From: Tomocerus qinae
Taxonomy: Eukaryota > Arthropoda > Collembola > Entomobryomorpha > Tomoceridae
DNA length: 64,000 nucleotides
Direction: 5' to 3'
Assembly: GCA_020055645.1 (NCBI GenBank)
Contig: CM034549.1
Location: forward strand, 16,203,930-16,267,929
The position numbers and the translations under genes were made by a program. Below, piece by piece: positions 27,101 to 40,712 of the stretch (the first letter of the stretch is position 1; each line of letters starts with the position of its first letter). The notes under the pieces are model-generated. The model saw only the letters and a list, made by a program, of their open reading frames with translations, was not told the DNA's origin and did not search any database.

Positions 27101-30100
27101 ACTCCTACCAAACACATTTTCATTACGCTCCGATACTTTTAAACACTCAAATCCATACATAGCCTTCGCTGCATGGCAAAACGGATATATCTTTTTAACA
27201 ACCATTTAACGAATTTTAGCGCTCCATACAACTCAAACCTATATCTACATCCTAACTAAACTATCGCATTTCGATACTACTCCGCTGTCTCAAAACTGGG
27301 TGAGTTCACATATCTATATATTATCATACATAGTAAATGATACTTCAATATTATATTATACTTTTTATTAATAGTACTATACTTAATACATTGCTTCGCC
27401 TGTGGCCCACCATATAATAATAACACGTACTATATAAGCGTTTAGACAATATAGTCAAGTTTATTTACGCGTACCGCCATATATAGCTACTCTGTCAGAT
27501 AGAGTCCCAGTTTCCAAGAAGGACTTAAAACTGGTCAATTAGGAAAAACAAGCTACATATGTATGTACATATTACCGCTGGCTTGTTTTATACAATGGTC
27601 AATGGGATAAACTTATTTCCACAACCAACATACTATGCACAATTTGTTCTTTTAGAAACAATCCCAGCAATTTAAACATTTTCACATAATTAACATTCCC
27701 GTATCTATATCCGAACATTACCTTTCCATAATATTGCACTTGTTGACCTACAGAAGAGCCACAGTATCTGCATATTGATTATTACAACAATTAAGTTTAA
27801 ATGATATTTACAATATTAAGTGTTAAAATGAAAATAAATTCCCAAAAACGACAAATGGAAAGATGCAACTATAAACATGTTTATCAGTAGAAATGTCATT
27901 TAGCTTGCATTGCACAAGGTCTTAAAATGAAATTATATGAGATATACTATTATATAAAGATACATTGGATAATAGGATGGATAAGTAGTATATTAACATA
28001 GAAATATTAGTTATAGAATTATGTACATACATTTGAATATTTGGGGGCTAAGCGAGTGTATGTTATTTACTGTTGGATATTTTGTTGAATGTTATGTGTG
28101 GATGCATGTGTATGTAAATTGTAAATCGTAGATTTGATGTCCATAAGTAGTGTATTGGTTTAGGATAAGACGTGTAGTAAAGCTGGATTGAATGACAAGT
28201 GGTGAACATTGAAAGAAATGTCTTACATTGTTGTACTGTACTTGTCAATAGCAATCTGACATGACAAGTTTTCACATAGTTCTTATTATTTATTGTTTAT
28301 AGAACGAAGAGTGAATGCGGAGGTTCATGTAAAGGTACATTACGAAGGAGCAAAACGAAGCCAATCCACTGTCAGCTTTTCACTTCAGTCAGCGTCAGTT
28401 CCAATTTCTATCCCAATGAATTGAAGTCGAGCCGTTTGTTCTGGAAATAAATCAAATCCAGGAAAAGGGTTGCAATCAGCCAAAGCTTATGGGAAGGACA
28501 AAAGAAAATTGTCTATATACCCATTTATTGCCTATACTTTTGGATATTCAAGACAAGTGCCCAATTTACAATACATTTTGAGTGATTGAGTCAAGAAATT
28601 TAAGCTCTTCATTGTCACAGTTCATTTGGACAATTCCCAGGTGCATAGCTTTAGGCTTTCTATTTATTTCTGTTTGAAAATTGAATCGACACACGTGAGA
28701 CTGAAGACACTTGGAGAAGAAGAGCGTGTTTGTGTGTTAATTGTGGGTGATTTTATTTAATTGAAATTATATTATCCAGAGCCAGGTGTTAAAAGTCACC
28801 CCGTGCTTTCACACCTTCAATTGTGTATCATTTGTAGTGTATTTCATAGCAGAGTGAACATTCCCGTGGTTATTACAGAGTTGAGCACAGGTGTCATTTT
28901 ATGTAATACTATAGCAAAGGAAGGAAGAAGAGAGAGAGGCAAAAGCACAATTCCAGCATTCAGTTCAATGGAATGAACATGAACACACATCAAGGATTTG
29001 AATTGCAAAGTACATAACGTTCAGTGTTGAAGACATTAGTGTGAAGTGGCAAAGAAAATCATAGCTACATGTAAATCTACACTCATAAATTAGATAAGAT
29101 AACGAATAATCAACACAAACACAAAGGAATCGGAGCTCTTCTCTCCCCGCACTGCATTTCATTCATACAACTTCCAATAAAGTGTTACATTACTTTATCT
29201 CTACTTCACTCTGAATCTACACAAGTGATATTGTGGCAGGGTCCTGAATTTTTTCAGCTACAATATCGTAAATAACTGCAGACTGCTATAGAACAATCAC
29301 CATCGGTTTAGTGCGTACTACAAACAATGGAATAACAGTCTCAACATGTGTATTTCCCTACACAAAACTGTCAGCAAGGAGTTACATTCTGTGAGTTTAC
29401 TTTCTTGATGCAAAAAGCTTTTTTTTTCTCTGTTCTATAATTGTTTCTTCACATCCGTTAGAAAAGCCCCGCAATTAAAAAAGGGAATTCAACATCAAAA
29501 GTAATAAAACGTGCTAAATTTTTGTGCGCTTTCCTTAACTTGCAAAAACCAAATAGTTCAGAAATCTCATCTGTTATTCGGAAGCTACGTTTTATTTTCA
29601 TACAGGACATTTTATCAGAAGCCATTGTCGAAATTGTCAATTTTTCATATCTAACAATTTAGTAAGGAAAGAAAAATAAGATGCATAAATAAATATAATC
29701 ACGCGGAGTACGTGCGATTTGATTACAATTTGCGCTAAAGAGCTAAAATAATTTTTTTTCAATCTTGTCTGTGAAAAGTTGGTTGGTTAGTTGTCAGTGA
29801 CTTGAAAAAGATACATAATCCTATGGTATGGGATATAGATTTAGTGACAGTGACTTAACTTGGTATGATCGTCAAGTGGTGTCATTTCTGTTACGCGGAG
29901 TTGTATTTCCTATCGTTTCTTGCACTGGAAGCAATCCAATATTTTATAATTTTCATTCCATGTCCCAGAATGCTAGTGTAAAAGGAGGAAGGATTGAAAT
30001 TCCAGTGTAGTTGTTTGTATTTGATCTTCGCATTAGTTTTCCTTATTTGCTAACAGATAGTAAATATTTCATAAGTATAGATATTGCGTTTCTTTACTCT

Positions 30101-33100
30101 CAGTATAATAAAATGTAGTTAAAAAAAGGTTAAGTTTAGGTTCATTGTAGGTTCCATATTCATAGATCGATGATAAATCCTGTTTTTCTACTGTGGTGAA
30201 AAAAACTTATAATTTAAGTTTAATAATATCTTTAGTTTTTGCATGCGTTATGAAAAAGTCAATTTCTTGTGTGTAATAAAAGGAACCTACGCGGACTGAG
30301 CTACCTACTTTCATCTTCAGTAATGGGAAGGGGATGCCAATAAAATAAAATTATTTTCTGGCTCCTGACTCCGTAACCGTCATTCGTCCTTATTGCCTCT
30401 TATGTCTTTTGATAGAAGAGACATATTATAAGAAAGAAACTTGATATATTGCTAAGCATACTTTACCAGAAGATGAAGATTATTCTGAACGAGATAGGCG
30501 AGAAAAAAATGGAATGGAGAATAAAAGAGTACAGAGAGTCAGATTCAGATTCAAAAATGTTTCATTTACTGTATATATCCTTATAGTACATATCTGTAAA
30601 TACATTAGCTTCGGATTTTTATTTTCGAGTCTTGTGAAAAACACGCAGTCTTCATATGTGCCAGATACATTACATTAGTATGAGACAACATACTATACTA
30701 CATTTTCAAACAAACTTGGTTTCTATCATAGCATTGCATGACATTAGCAGTAGAGCAGTGTAACTATAAAGATAAGAATCTGTGACGTTAATTTACATTA
30801 AGACTATTAACTACTATATGTTATATGGCTGGCACACAGAGTACCAGAACGGGAGCGGAGAGTCACTCTCTATGCATAATGTAGTACATAACATAACACA
30901 GAAGCTTCATCTGCCAAAGAAAGGCTAATTCCCTATAGAAGTAAGTATATCTTATATGACACCACTTTGAACTTATTTATAGTGATGAAAAGAAGGAATA
31001 CAGAGTACAAAGTATGTGATAGACCTTTATAGATGCTTAAATATAGACTGCTTGGTTCGTATTATATAGGGAAGAGATAGGAAAAGCTTTTAATAAAGAC
31101 AGTCTGGTGATATATTTAATAGTTTCACAAGATACAGTGTTAGTACCGAATTGTATATAAACCAAACCGCACTCACTCCCTTCAAGCAAATTACACTTGA
31201 GATAGCAAAGTGCAGATTTGCCATTTCCCTTTTTGCAACTACCATCCTTTTCATCTGTGTCTGTCCATTTAGTCTAATCCATACATTCTTTTATTACATC
31301 TTGTACATTTCCAGATCTACTTCATGTGATATAATGTATATTTAGTTAGTATACAGGATTCTACAATCCTTAGTCACCTACATAGCATAAATACCTTCTT
31401 CTGCCTACTACTACTACTACTATACAGGTTTTTGTGTCTGTCTGAGCTAGTGTAGCTAATTTTATTGTGTCAGTTTAATCAATGAGAATAGTAGTAAAGG
31501 ATTGTCGTTGTGTCTACAGTTCAGCTAGGTTAGTCCTTAGATTAGTTGTCGCTTAAACTTCAATGCTTAGCATATCGCCTTCACCTTTGGTAGAGAATAG
31601 TCTATGTCATAAGTAGGATAACCCGTACAGATGCACTACTACTAATACGTTATCTATCTAGAATGGTGTATATTGAGGATAATTCCTGTATGGTTAAGAA
31701 AATGTATAGTCTTGATTTCTAGAGTGAGAAGTTGCCAAAGAAATATTCGCCATGAAGCCAAATGCAGACGTGCAGTCTGGTTTGGTTGGCGAATCAAATG
31801 AGAGGAGGACAAGTCAACTTGAGTCATACAAGAGAGAGCTAGAAAACTCATCAGATCAGATCTGTCTGTGCTGCTGTAACGATCTGATCGGATATAATAG
31901 AATGTTACCTTGTCTTAGTGAGTTAAATAATAAATTCCGTACGTTGAGAGAGACGAGCCAAATCAGACAAAAATCAAGCTAGACCAGGCTGTCAAGTGAA
32001 AAGAGCCAGAAATTGTGCATAGATTCTTAAGTGGAACAATTAATATATTATAGTCAAGGTACTATTTGCATACTGACTCAACCCTTATTATATTCCGTGT
32101 GTGATACGCGAACTCGATTCTTTCGAGGATAACTACATACAGATATTAAGTAGCATGTTCTTAATTATAAGTACATTGTGAAGGATAACATTTCTGCGTA
32201 TGCATACATGTGATAAAAATTTGGATTAAATTACACAGCATTAGCTAGGATATTAGCAATCGTTAATATAGTGGAGAGCAAGTGACATCCAAAAGAGCTA
32301 AAGCCCTTTGCCTTTGGCATTCATCGTTGAAATTTGTTTTTGAATGTTAAGCACTAACTTAAGTATTTATTATCTCTAATACTAATAAGGTACATCCATT
32401 CCCCACTCTATAGACAGTCCTCTATTGATTTCCATTCATTCGCTTAATAGCACTGCCAATAGAATTCGGTATCTTCTGTGACATTTCAAAAGTAGTAGTC
32501 TCCAAGTCTCAACATACTCCTGCGGTGTGTATGTGTTTATACTCAGTTTTAATCAGCTATGACTAAACCCTTTTATTAATTCTTATCAATTTGTAAATAA
32601 CTTTTTTCTGTTTTGCAATCATACGTGAACAACATGTTTATTATAAGAAAATATCAAGAAAACTACTACTTGGGAACTTGCAATTGAAACGAGAGAGATT
32701 ACTATCGGAGAACATTACTCATAATAGCACTTTTAAGTAGCGTATGAAGTTACGATGCACACGTTTAAACTAAACGACTATCACGTATAATCTTTCGGTT
32801 TGAGATTAAACATTTCTTTTTTTGTTCACAGTTTCATAGAAATTTATCTTGTATGAGTTTGCGATAAGAAAATTTTATTTGTGTTTTTCTACGCATATAC
32901 ATGAACAAGGGGTTACTTGACTTTGACTATCTTATCTATCAATGATGTAATACATAAGTATAACTAAAAGCATGTACATAAATATACTTCTAGATTTTTT
33001 ACTCCAATAGTAAACTACCATCTTTATCTCTTAAGACATATTATAGAGAATAAGCACTAAATTAACCTACATGCATAAATGTAGGTATATTTCCTATTAC

Positions 33101-33179
33101 GCAACTTTATAATGATTAAAAATATGGAAGATTGCATAAATATAAACATGAAATCTTAATTTTTCTTTCGTCTTACAGG

Positions 33180-33835
33180 TTGATAGCGTTCTAATTAAAT
33201 CCCGGGGATAATTGAGATTCTACTGGAGAATTGTACAGTGCGCAGCATGAAAACATCAATCTACCTGGACTAACAACTTTAATAAAACCTGGATATCAAC
33301 ATGAAATACATTGAAGAGTATATAAAAAGTGATTAAGTGTATAACAACTGTCAAGAAAGTAGTGCTGTGGTTCGCCAATCTACTGAATGAGATCATCTCA
33401 TCTTTTACTCTTGTCATTTTCTTCAATTTACGATACAATACATTAAATTATATCATACTAAAGGGATTTTTACGAGCCAAGTCAGTCACCTTCAAGTCAA
33501 ACTGTCATCGTGAGGAGTGTACAATGAAAGCCCAGTGTCTCTGTCTAAAAAACTGAAAGATATTTGTTATTTCAGTCCTCATTGATCATTTCAGTCCAAA
33601 AGTCATCACAGGGAGGGGCACACAGACACAAATGTGAAACGAAATTATTTTGCCTCGTATTACGCTTACAACATTTATTTGCAATTCTTGGACCACTGTA
33701 CTAAAAGGAGAATTTTACCAGTTCAACTACAGACAGACCTAAAACATGTACTTTAATCTGGAGTGAATTTCTTCATTTACGATTCAATTCTAAATCCAAA
33801 GTTCTTGTTAGGCTTCAGTGTACATTACGTAAAAG
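33180..33835 (+). other. Probable 5' untranslated exon of the RGM gene
   Basis: A pyrimidine-rich tract ending TCTTACAG at about 33179 makes a good splice acceptor. From there to the ATG at 33836 there is no intron signal that must be used and no long ORF. The stretch is therefore probably leader sequence of the first coding exon. Confidence 0.35.
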
Positions 33836-36238
33836 ATGTACTTAGCCATCTCCTATCTGATCACCATTGTGGCGGTATTCCTCAGTGTATGCACAGGTAA
33901 GAACCTTTTTTTGTCTTGAAAGAACCATGAAAATCATGTTCTTATTTAATACAGTACACCTTATAACCAGCGATGCGTGTACACATGAGACACTCTGTGA
34001 ATCATCCATATTTTTACTTGGAATCCCGATTAGATCAATTGCTCACAAGTGTTTCTAAGTATCTTCGCACATAGTAATGCCTACGGGAACAAATAAGTCA
34101 ACCCTATAATGCTAAATATTATTGTTAGGTACCTACATGCAGTAGGACATAAATTATTGTTCTTGCCATTCGTGCTCACGATTATGATTGCTCTCCACGG
34201 AATGTAATCAACAAATATGAGTTACGGATGTTGTAAATCCTGATATAACCAACCTCTATTCAATTGCAACCAATGACTTTCCTTTTCGTACCTACACTTC
34301 ATTTACTTAACTAATAGTACTAACGTTTTTATCCAACTTCAGCGAATGTGGGCAAACATACAATAATTTGATACTAAAATTCTTAGAATTAGGTCGAGAA
34401 TTTGCAAAATCCATGATATTTAGCAAGCTAGTGGAATCGAATATTTTTATTTACTATTCAGATGCATTTATTTGTAACTCCGGTCAATATTGTTTCGTCT
34501 ACTCAATTCTAATGTAAGAAACAATAATCTGTAGATTTTCGGTTTTAATAAATGTTTGTTCGTCCCCGTCCTGCATTAAAGTACCTAATGTTTGTTGGCT
34601 ATTCGGAACACGATGTAATAATTTATGTTTTATTTTCCAGGGAATACGGATATTTGTGATTTCGATAGATCCTGTTTGCACATTTACAACAATTTTAAAG
34701 GCATATTCGAAGAGCAGCGGAGTGATATGAGCACACTATGCTCGATGTCACAAGATCTGAAGGAATGTATGAAGCGACAGAGTAGAAAATGTAGAGGAGA
34801 TCTGTAAGTGCTTATCTCATCAGTTCTATCTGTATCTTCTAATCAGATCAAAAATAGATATTAAATTCTTGTTTTGCATATGAGTAAATAGAGTGAAGAT
34901 GACACGCGCATATTGAATGTTTTATCTGATCTTTCAGAAACTTCCATTTCTTTGAAAAACTCGTGAAAGACCTTGTGAGTAACACCGGTGTAGGAAAAAA
35001 TTGTTCTGGAGGAGGTAACCGAAGTTCTAGTGGGACGACACGACCAGCAACAAGAAATTTCCCTAGTGCTCCTGACAAATGCGCACCCAAAGTCAAAGCT
35101 GACACCCGTACAGTTGGATGTGCCTTGTTCGGACTGACAAATGTTAAGAGCTTCTCAGAAACGTTGAATTATACAGACATAAATTATTGCTATCTTGCCG
35201 GGGCTTGGTCTCTTATTGATACTCCGGAGTTTGCAGTTCAAATTACTAACAAAGCAGGATGGAAACCTTTACCTAGGGATATTACTACAACTACTCTCGT
35301 AAGAAAACTTTCATCCCTAGATTTTAAGCAGTTGATAACAATAAATCATAAAATAGAAGATATTTGATGTATTTCTCTAATAAATTATGATTTTATGTAG
35401 GTAACTGTGATTGTGAAAAATAATCCATGTTCGGAGCGAAAAACATACCAAGCAACATTTGAAGAAGTTCCTGGAATGTTTTCTGATGGTTTTTCAACAG
35501 CTGGAAATGTGTATATAGAAACAATGAAGGAGAGTGAGCATGTAAAAATACATTTCCCTTACCTTCTAACAACAATCGATGTCATAAAGGTAATTGCACA
35601 AGTTTTCTTTCAGAATTTATGATTCTGTGCCTTTTTTCGATAAAAAAGTATTTGTTACAACTTTACCTAAAAATTGTCATTGTACTGAATTAATATTGTA
35701 TTTGTGAACTTTTTAGGTGAATGACAGACTTCCTATTCCATCGCTAACAGTAGCCATAAAGATGCCGCAAGTACAAGCAAATGTGTTTATGACAGACCCA
35801 AGTCGTCTTCGAGGATTGCCATTGTGTTTTTATGGCTGTCCCAAAACTGCCACAATGAAACCAAGATCGGCTGATGGTCCTAGTTCCGGTAGTCCCCGCT
35901 CTAGTAACTACTACAGAAGTAACTGTCCAAGTCCGGATCACGAAGAAAGTTCTGCGGAACTTCTGAACTCAGGTGGAAGTGTTAGTGGTAGCAGTGCTGA
36001 TATTTGTGCTTCACTCAACAGTGTTCAAACTCTACTGGCCGATTCAACGGTCGTTCCACAAAGATTAGCCTTTCCCGGCGAAGAAAACTTTGGCAGTTCA
36101 AGTGACAGCTCCATATCTGACTCAACATTTATTAATGTAGAAAATTCTGCTCTCACGAGTAAAAGTGCAGGACTAACTGGCTATCATAGTTTTCTCCTTT
36201 ATTTTTCCGTCGTTGTACTACTCGTTTTTAGAAGCTAA
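33836..36238 (+). CDS. Repulsive guidance molecule (RGM) family GPI-anchored protein
   Basis: Five exons, 33836-33896, 34641-34803, 34938-35298, 35401-35589 and 35717-36238, join to 431 residues, the normal RGM length. Residues 1-20 are a signal peptide (MYLAISYLITIVAVFLSVCT). The N-terminal Cys-rich region ends in RKCRGDL, matching the RGM motif before the linker. The von Willebrand D-like domain starts at VGCALFG (about 134-140) and continues through GAWSLIDTPEFAVQITN and LTVAIKMP to LPLCFYGCP. A hydrophobic C-terminus (YHSFLLYFSVVVLLVF) after a small-residue stretch is a GPI-anchor signal. RGMs are cell-surface BMP co-receptors and neogenin ligands. The family's autocleavage motif GDPH is replaced here by GLTN (140-143). 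The C-terminal linker is rich in Ser and Gly. Confidence 0.88.
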
Positions 36239-36341
36239 CACTTTTCAAATTTTTTATTCTAAATCATAATGACTTGTAACATTTGGAGTGTTGATAATTA
36301 CGTGTAAATAATACTAAATAATGCAAGTTTTAGATATTTGT

Positions 36342-36743
36342 ATTAAAGTACTGTGTATATGATTGTGTGTATTATACGTGTGTATTATATATTGTATTTA
36401 CTAAAAATAGGCAGCTAAAGCACTGAAATACTGATAAGAGGCAATTGTACTCTGTATTTAATTTATTTTAGTCTATATAAGTACTATATAGTTAGAGTAT
36501 AGTAAATAGTAACTGTGTTGCTGAATTGAAATGTTTTCAGGCATCACCCTAAAAGTATTATAACTAAAGCTATATACAGATACATTTATTATAAGAAAGT
36601 CTAAATGTATATAGTTAAGAATATATAAATAAGCATAATATATAAGTAGCTGAAGGTATTAACTCAAAGATATTACTATAGTCTTCTTGAAAAAGTTCCA
36701 AATCTTTTTATGCAGGTAAAGATATTATTCCAGGCTAAATAAA
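36342..36743 (+). terminator. Candidate polyadenylation signals of the RGM gene
   Basis: ATTAAA at 36342-36347 and AATAAA at 36738-36743 follow the stop codon at 36238. Either or both may be used. Confidence 0.4.
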
Positions 36744-39583
36744 TGAAGAGGCTCACCAACTCAGTAAAAATATCAATTTTCTAGTTCTTTAGCTAAGATC
36801 CATGTTTAAGTGTAGTTTTACTTTTTATCTTTTCAAATCAAACCTTTCAAAACTAAAAAAAATTATGAATATTTACAACCATCTTTCTATACATCGTTTA
36901 GGGATAAAAGCCACAAAAGGTCCCAACATCCTATCCCATTATTCTGGAAAACATGTTCAGAGTTATGTTGCGCAATAACAGGCATTACTCAATTAGTTTG
37001 CATAATGTATGCTTGCGTCAAGTGCGAATAACCTTTTTCATGTCCATTCGACAGAGTTGTCTATCCACAATACAATTTTTTAAATATTATTCCACTACAG
37101 GATAAATTCCATTGTGAATTTTGTGAACCAAAAAAACTAAAAGGAAGACCGAAAACGTTTACTATCAGAATATTTGAAATTATTATTGGAATTCAGAGTT
37201 AAAATATTAGTTTTCCATTTATTCCAGTTATTCTTATACGTTACTGTATCTCTCTGATTACTCCCTGATTACGTTACTTCTTGATTGTAAATTGATATCT
37301 GGAATATTGCAGAAAGTTTAAGTTTAGTCTTTACATTAAATCAAAATCATATAAACAAAAATTACCTTGTTCTTAATACCTAATAATAATGGGTTTTGGT
37401 GATGATGGAATCCAAATTCTCGCTAATAATAAATGTGAACGAACGTCTAGTTCACATGCTCATTTACTGACAGTAACTGACACTAAAGTTACTCCCCCAC
37501 ATACTAATATTAATATTTATCTGTTTTCATTACCTTAAAATAAACGAATCGATAAGAAAGAAATATTAAAGAGCCAACATCCTACTTACTATTTAATTAC
37601 AATCGAAATAACTGCATTAAATACGTACTCTTGAAATATTACTTATTACTTACGTTTTAACCTAATTTTCTTACTTTAACCGATATTAATAAACCTGTAC
37701 TTATTTTAGGCACGCTTTTAAGTTTGATAAAATTCATTCAACGATTTCATGAACATTTTGTTTGTATTATACAGATTAGAAAATATAGCTGCCATTACCC
37801 CATAGAGGAAGTTGTATGTGTAGGTACTCGTGTCGTGCGTGTTTTTAGTAATTATACGTTAGTTATTCAAATTATACCTTTTATTTAAATTCGACAGCAA
37901 ATATTATTGCTGGTAGCTAGATAGAGGTACCTCGGAACTCGATGTGCTTGGAAAACTATACCCAACCTACTGTTAAACTACTGTAGGGGATTCTTCCTGA
38001 AATTAGGTAAATAATGCCATTGATCTCGAAAAATAATTTTATAATGGCATTTTTTTAAATGGTAGATTTTTGCTTTTGATAATGGATAGGTACATTGGAT
38101 AGGAAATTAATAGCTAACTAGAAAAGTTACTAATCTTACAACAGTAAACTGTAACAGAGCAAATTATAATGTCATTTTATGTTAAGTTATAAATTACAGG
38201 CAGCCAAAACCAGTAAATAATAAGACCAATCAATAGTAATGGCATACAATTTGTACTAATGTACTAATTTATCCATATTAATCTGCTCTGTGAAATTGTG
38301 TATACTAAATGATGCTAACTATATTATGTAGGTAAATGCAAACGATGCTGTAAAAGATAAATGTGTATAGTTATGATTTAGGTGGTATTTTCCTTTCTCC
38401 TCTGTGTCTGCATGTAGTTTATGTAACTTAAAAACTACAGAAGTACTGTACAAGTATTTTATAATTTATTTTTAGATTTGAAATCATAGAACGGAAAGAC
38501 ATTTTTAAGAGCAAAATCTACACGCAATAGGTAAAGCTGTACGTACGGAGGAAAATACTTTGTCAATTACAACATTATTATTATTTACTGTATCTAAACT
38601 GCTTAATATGTACTAATTTATACCTAACTCCTCCAAAATACATCTATGCGTGTAATGAACTGTAAAATGATCCCTGTAAATTATCTCATAAGTACCTACT
38701 ACCTACTAGATATATATAAATATCCTAATAAATGTGAAATAGTTAATCTAGAAACTGACGATCGCAAAACCGCATTCTGCATAATATTGTAAAAGTATAC
38801 TAGTAATAACGAAATATTCCGGGTACTTACATTATATTTATATGAATAAACATCAGTGATAGAAAATAATAAATTAAAGCTACTGCAGAACTATACCTTT
38901 ATAAAGCTATTGATGAATCAAAATAAATACATATCGAAACTCAATGAGCTTTTGAACGGTTGTAATTATTTGCGAGAAAGTGCCCAACTGGACTAACACC
39001 CCACCCAAATGAATTTATTCTATAACTTAATTTCCTCACCTTAAATTTTTATGTAAATCATCCACTCGGGTTTTGCTTGAGAAGAGAGAAAGAATTTATA
39101 GCAATGTTTTGAGGTCGTTTGAGTTGAGATGATATTATTGACATATAGTGAGACCCAATTTTGTACCGAAGACATCCTTGGGAATTCTGCGGAAAATAAA
39201 GTATGACTTTCTTCATTATTTTTCTGATGTAACTTCTGTATAGATGAACGAGCGAGGATCCAAATCAAGGTTCGTTCTAGAATAGCGTTACATTTTGCAT
39301 TACGGGATACGGGAGTTTTATGCGCCTTAGCGACCGAGAAATCCAGAAATTCTGTTTTCTTTCTGTCTGCGTAGTAGTTGAAGGTAAGTCGAAGTAAATA
39401 AAAGAATTATTCATAATTTCATTTTGAATAGTACTTGGAACGTTGGAATTGGAAGTCAATATAATCTGTTTCGATTTCGACTCTTCCGGAGACAAAAACC
39501 TGTCTCGTTAAATTTTAGTAATTGGACAGTTGACAGTTTGTGCTAGGTCTTGTAATATTATATTATTATCAATTATTATTGAT
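36744..39583. other. Intergenic spacer
   Basis: AT-rich sequence with no recognised exon. Two adjacent minus-strand ORFs of 72 and 75 codons at 39041-39495 have no family resemblance and no convincing splice link. Confidence 0.5.
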
Positions 39584-40013
39584 TATCATTTTGGCTAAAC
39601 TGCAGTTATCCGGCCAGGTTTTTTAGCACCCCAGCACCCCAGCAAGTATTTTCAAAACAAGTCACTATTTGCTTCTTTTTCTAACCTAACCTAATAAAAA
39701 TGAATATAATAAATGTTTGGTTGTTTCAATTTTATTAGGTTAGGTCAAAAAAGAAGCAAATAGTGACTTGTTTTGAAAATACTTGCTGGGGTGCTAGCTA
39801 AACCCTAGCACCCCAGCACCCTAGCACCCCAGCACCCCAGCACCCCAGCAAGTATTTTCAAAACAAGTCACTATTTGCTTCTTTTTCTAACCTAACCTAA
39901 CCTAATAAAAATGAATATAATAAATGTTTGGTTGTTTCAATTTTATTAGGTTAGGTCAAAAAAGAAGCAAATAGTGACTTGTTTTGAAAATACTTGCTGG
40001 GGTGCTAGCTAAA

Positions 40014-40260
40014 CCCTAGCACCCCAGCACCCTAGCACCCCAGCACCCCAGCACCCTAGCACCCCAGCACCCCAGCACCCTAGCACCCTAGCACCCTAGC
40101 ACCCTAGCACCCCAGCACCCCAGCACCCTAGCACCCCAGCACCCCAGCACCCCAGCACCCCAGCACCCCAGCACCCTAGCACCCCAGCACCCCAGCACCC
40201 TAGCACCCCAGCACCCCAGCACCCCAGCACCCCAGCACCCTAGCACCCCAGCACCCCAGC
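40014..40260. repeat. 8-bp minisatellite, C-rich arm
   Basis: About 31 tandem copies of AGCACCCC with AGCACCCT variants. The other strand reads as GGGG runs separated by TGCT, a classic G-quadruplex-capable pattern. The 64-residue ORF on the minus strand here is only the translation of the repeat. Confidence 0.95.
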
Positions 40261-40532
40261 AAGTATTTTCAAAACAAGTCACTATTTGCTTCTTTTTTGA
40301 CCTAACCTAATAAAATTAAAACAACCAAACATTTATTATATTCATTTTTATTAGGTTAGGTTAGAAGAAGGCGGAAATAGTGAAGGATAGTCACGTTATG
40401 AGCCACCCTTCACTATTTCCGCCTTTTTCTAACCTAACCTAATAAAAATGAATATAATAAATGTTTGGTTGTTTCAATTTTATTAGGTTAGGTCAAAAAA
40501 GAAGCAAATAGTGACTTGTTTTGAAAATGCTT

Positions 40533-40671
40533 GCTGGGGTGCTAGGGTGCTGGGGTGCTGGGGTGCTTGGGTGCTAGGGTGCTGGGGTGCTGGGGTGCTG
40601 GGGTGCTAGGGTGCTGGGGTGCTAGGGTGCTGGGGTGCTGGGGTGCTGGGGTGCTAGGGTGCTGGGGTGCT
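40533..40671. repeat. 8-bp minisatellite, G-rich arm
   Basis: About 17 tandem copies of GGGGTGCT or AGGGTGCT, the inverse of the C-rich arm. The array runs directly into the right terminal inverted repeat of the foldback element. Confidence 0.95.
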
Positions 40672-40712
40672 AAAAAACCTGGCCGGATAACTGCAGTTTA
40701 GCCTATCATTTT

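Larger units (their letters stand above)
17427..33179. other. Long gene-poor stretch upstream of the RGM gene
   Basis: About 15.7 kb of AT-rich sequence. Apart from a non-autonomous transposon (20457-21003), a GC-richer patch with a CRE motif (about 21013-21235) and scattered short ORFs without family resemblance, no exon was recognised on either strand. Its right end finishes in a good splice acceptor (TCTTACAG at about 33179). Part of it may therefore be introns and 5' untranslated exons of the RGM gene, plus regulatory DNA for it or for the divergently placed Na,K-ATPase-like gene. Confidence 0.5.
39593..40703. mobile_element. Foldback DNA transposon with hairpins and minisatellite
   Basis: A 1111-bp element with a perfect 9-bp target duplication TATCATTTT (39584-39592 and 40704-40712). 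Its perfect terminal inverted repeats start GGCTAAACTGCAGTTATCCG and run on through GCCAGGTTTTTTAGCACCCC. The interior has no coding. It alternates 8-bp tandem units (AGCACCCC or AGCACCCT) with long palindromes at about 39640-39790 and 39848-39997 and a compound one at about 40261-40535. Their stems include AGTATTTTCAAAACAAG and CTATTTGCTTCTTTTT. The array is C-rich on the plus strand up to about 40260 and G-rich from about 40533, so the whole element is one large inverted structure. It depends on transposase supplied from elsewhere. Confidence 0.9.

Noticed and set aside
39041..39495. Two neighbouring minus-strand ORFs of 72 and 75 codons
   Set aside because: Looked at as possible exons of one gene, but no good donor and acceptor link them and neither resembles a family.
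40088..40282. 64-residue ORF rich in Gly, Cys and Trp
   Set aside because: It is the translation of the 8-bp minisatellite in the foldback element; three repeat units make an eight-residue period.
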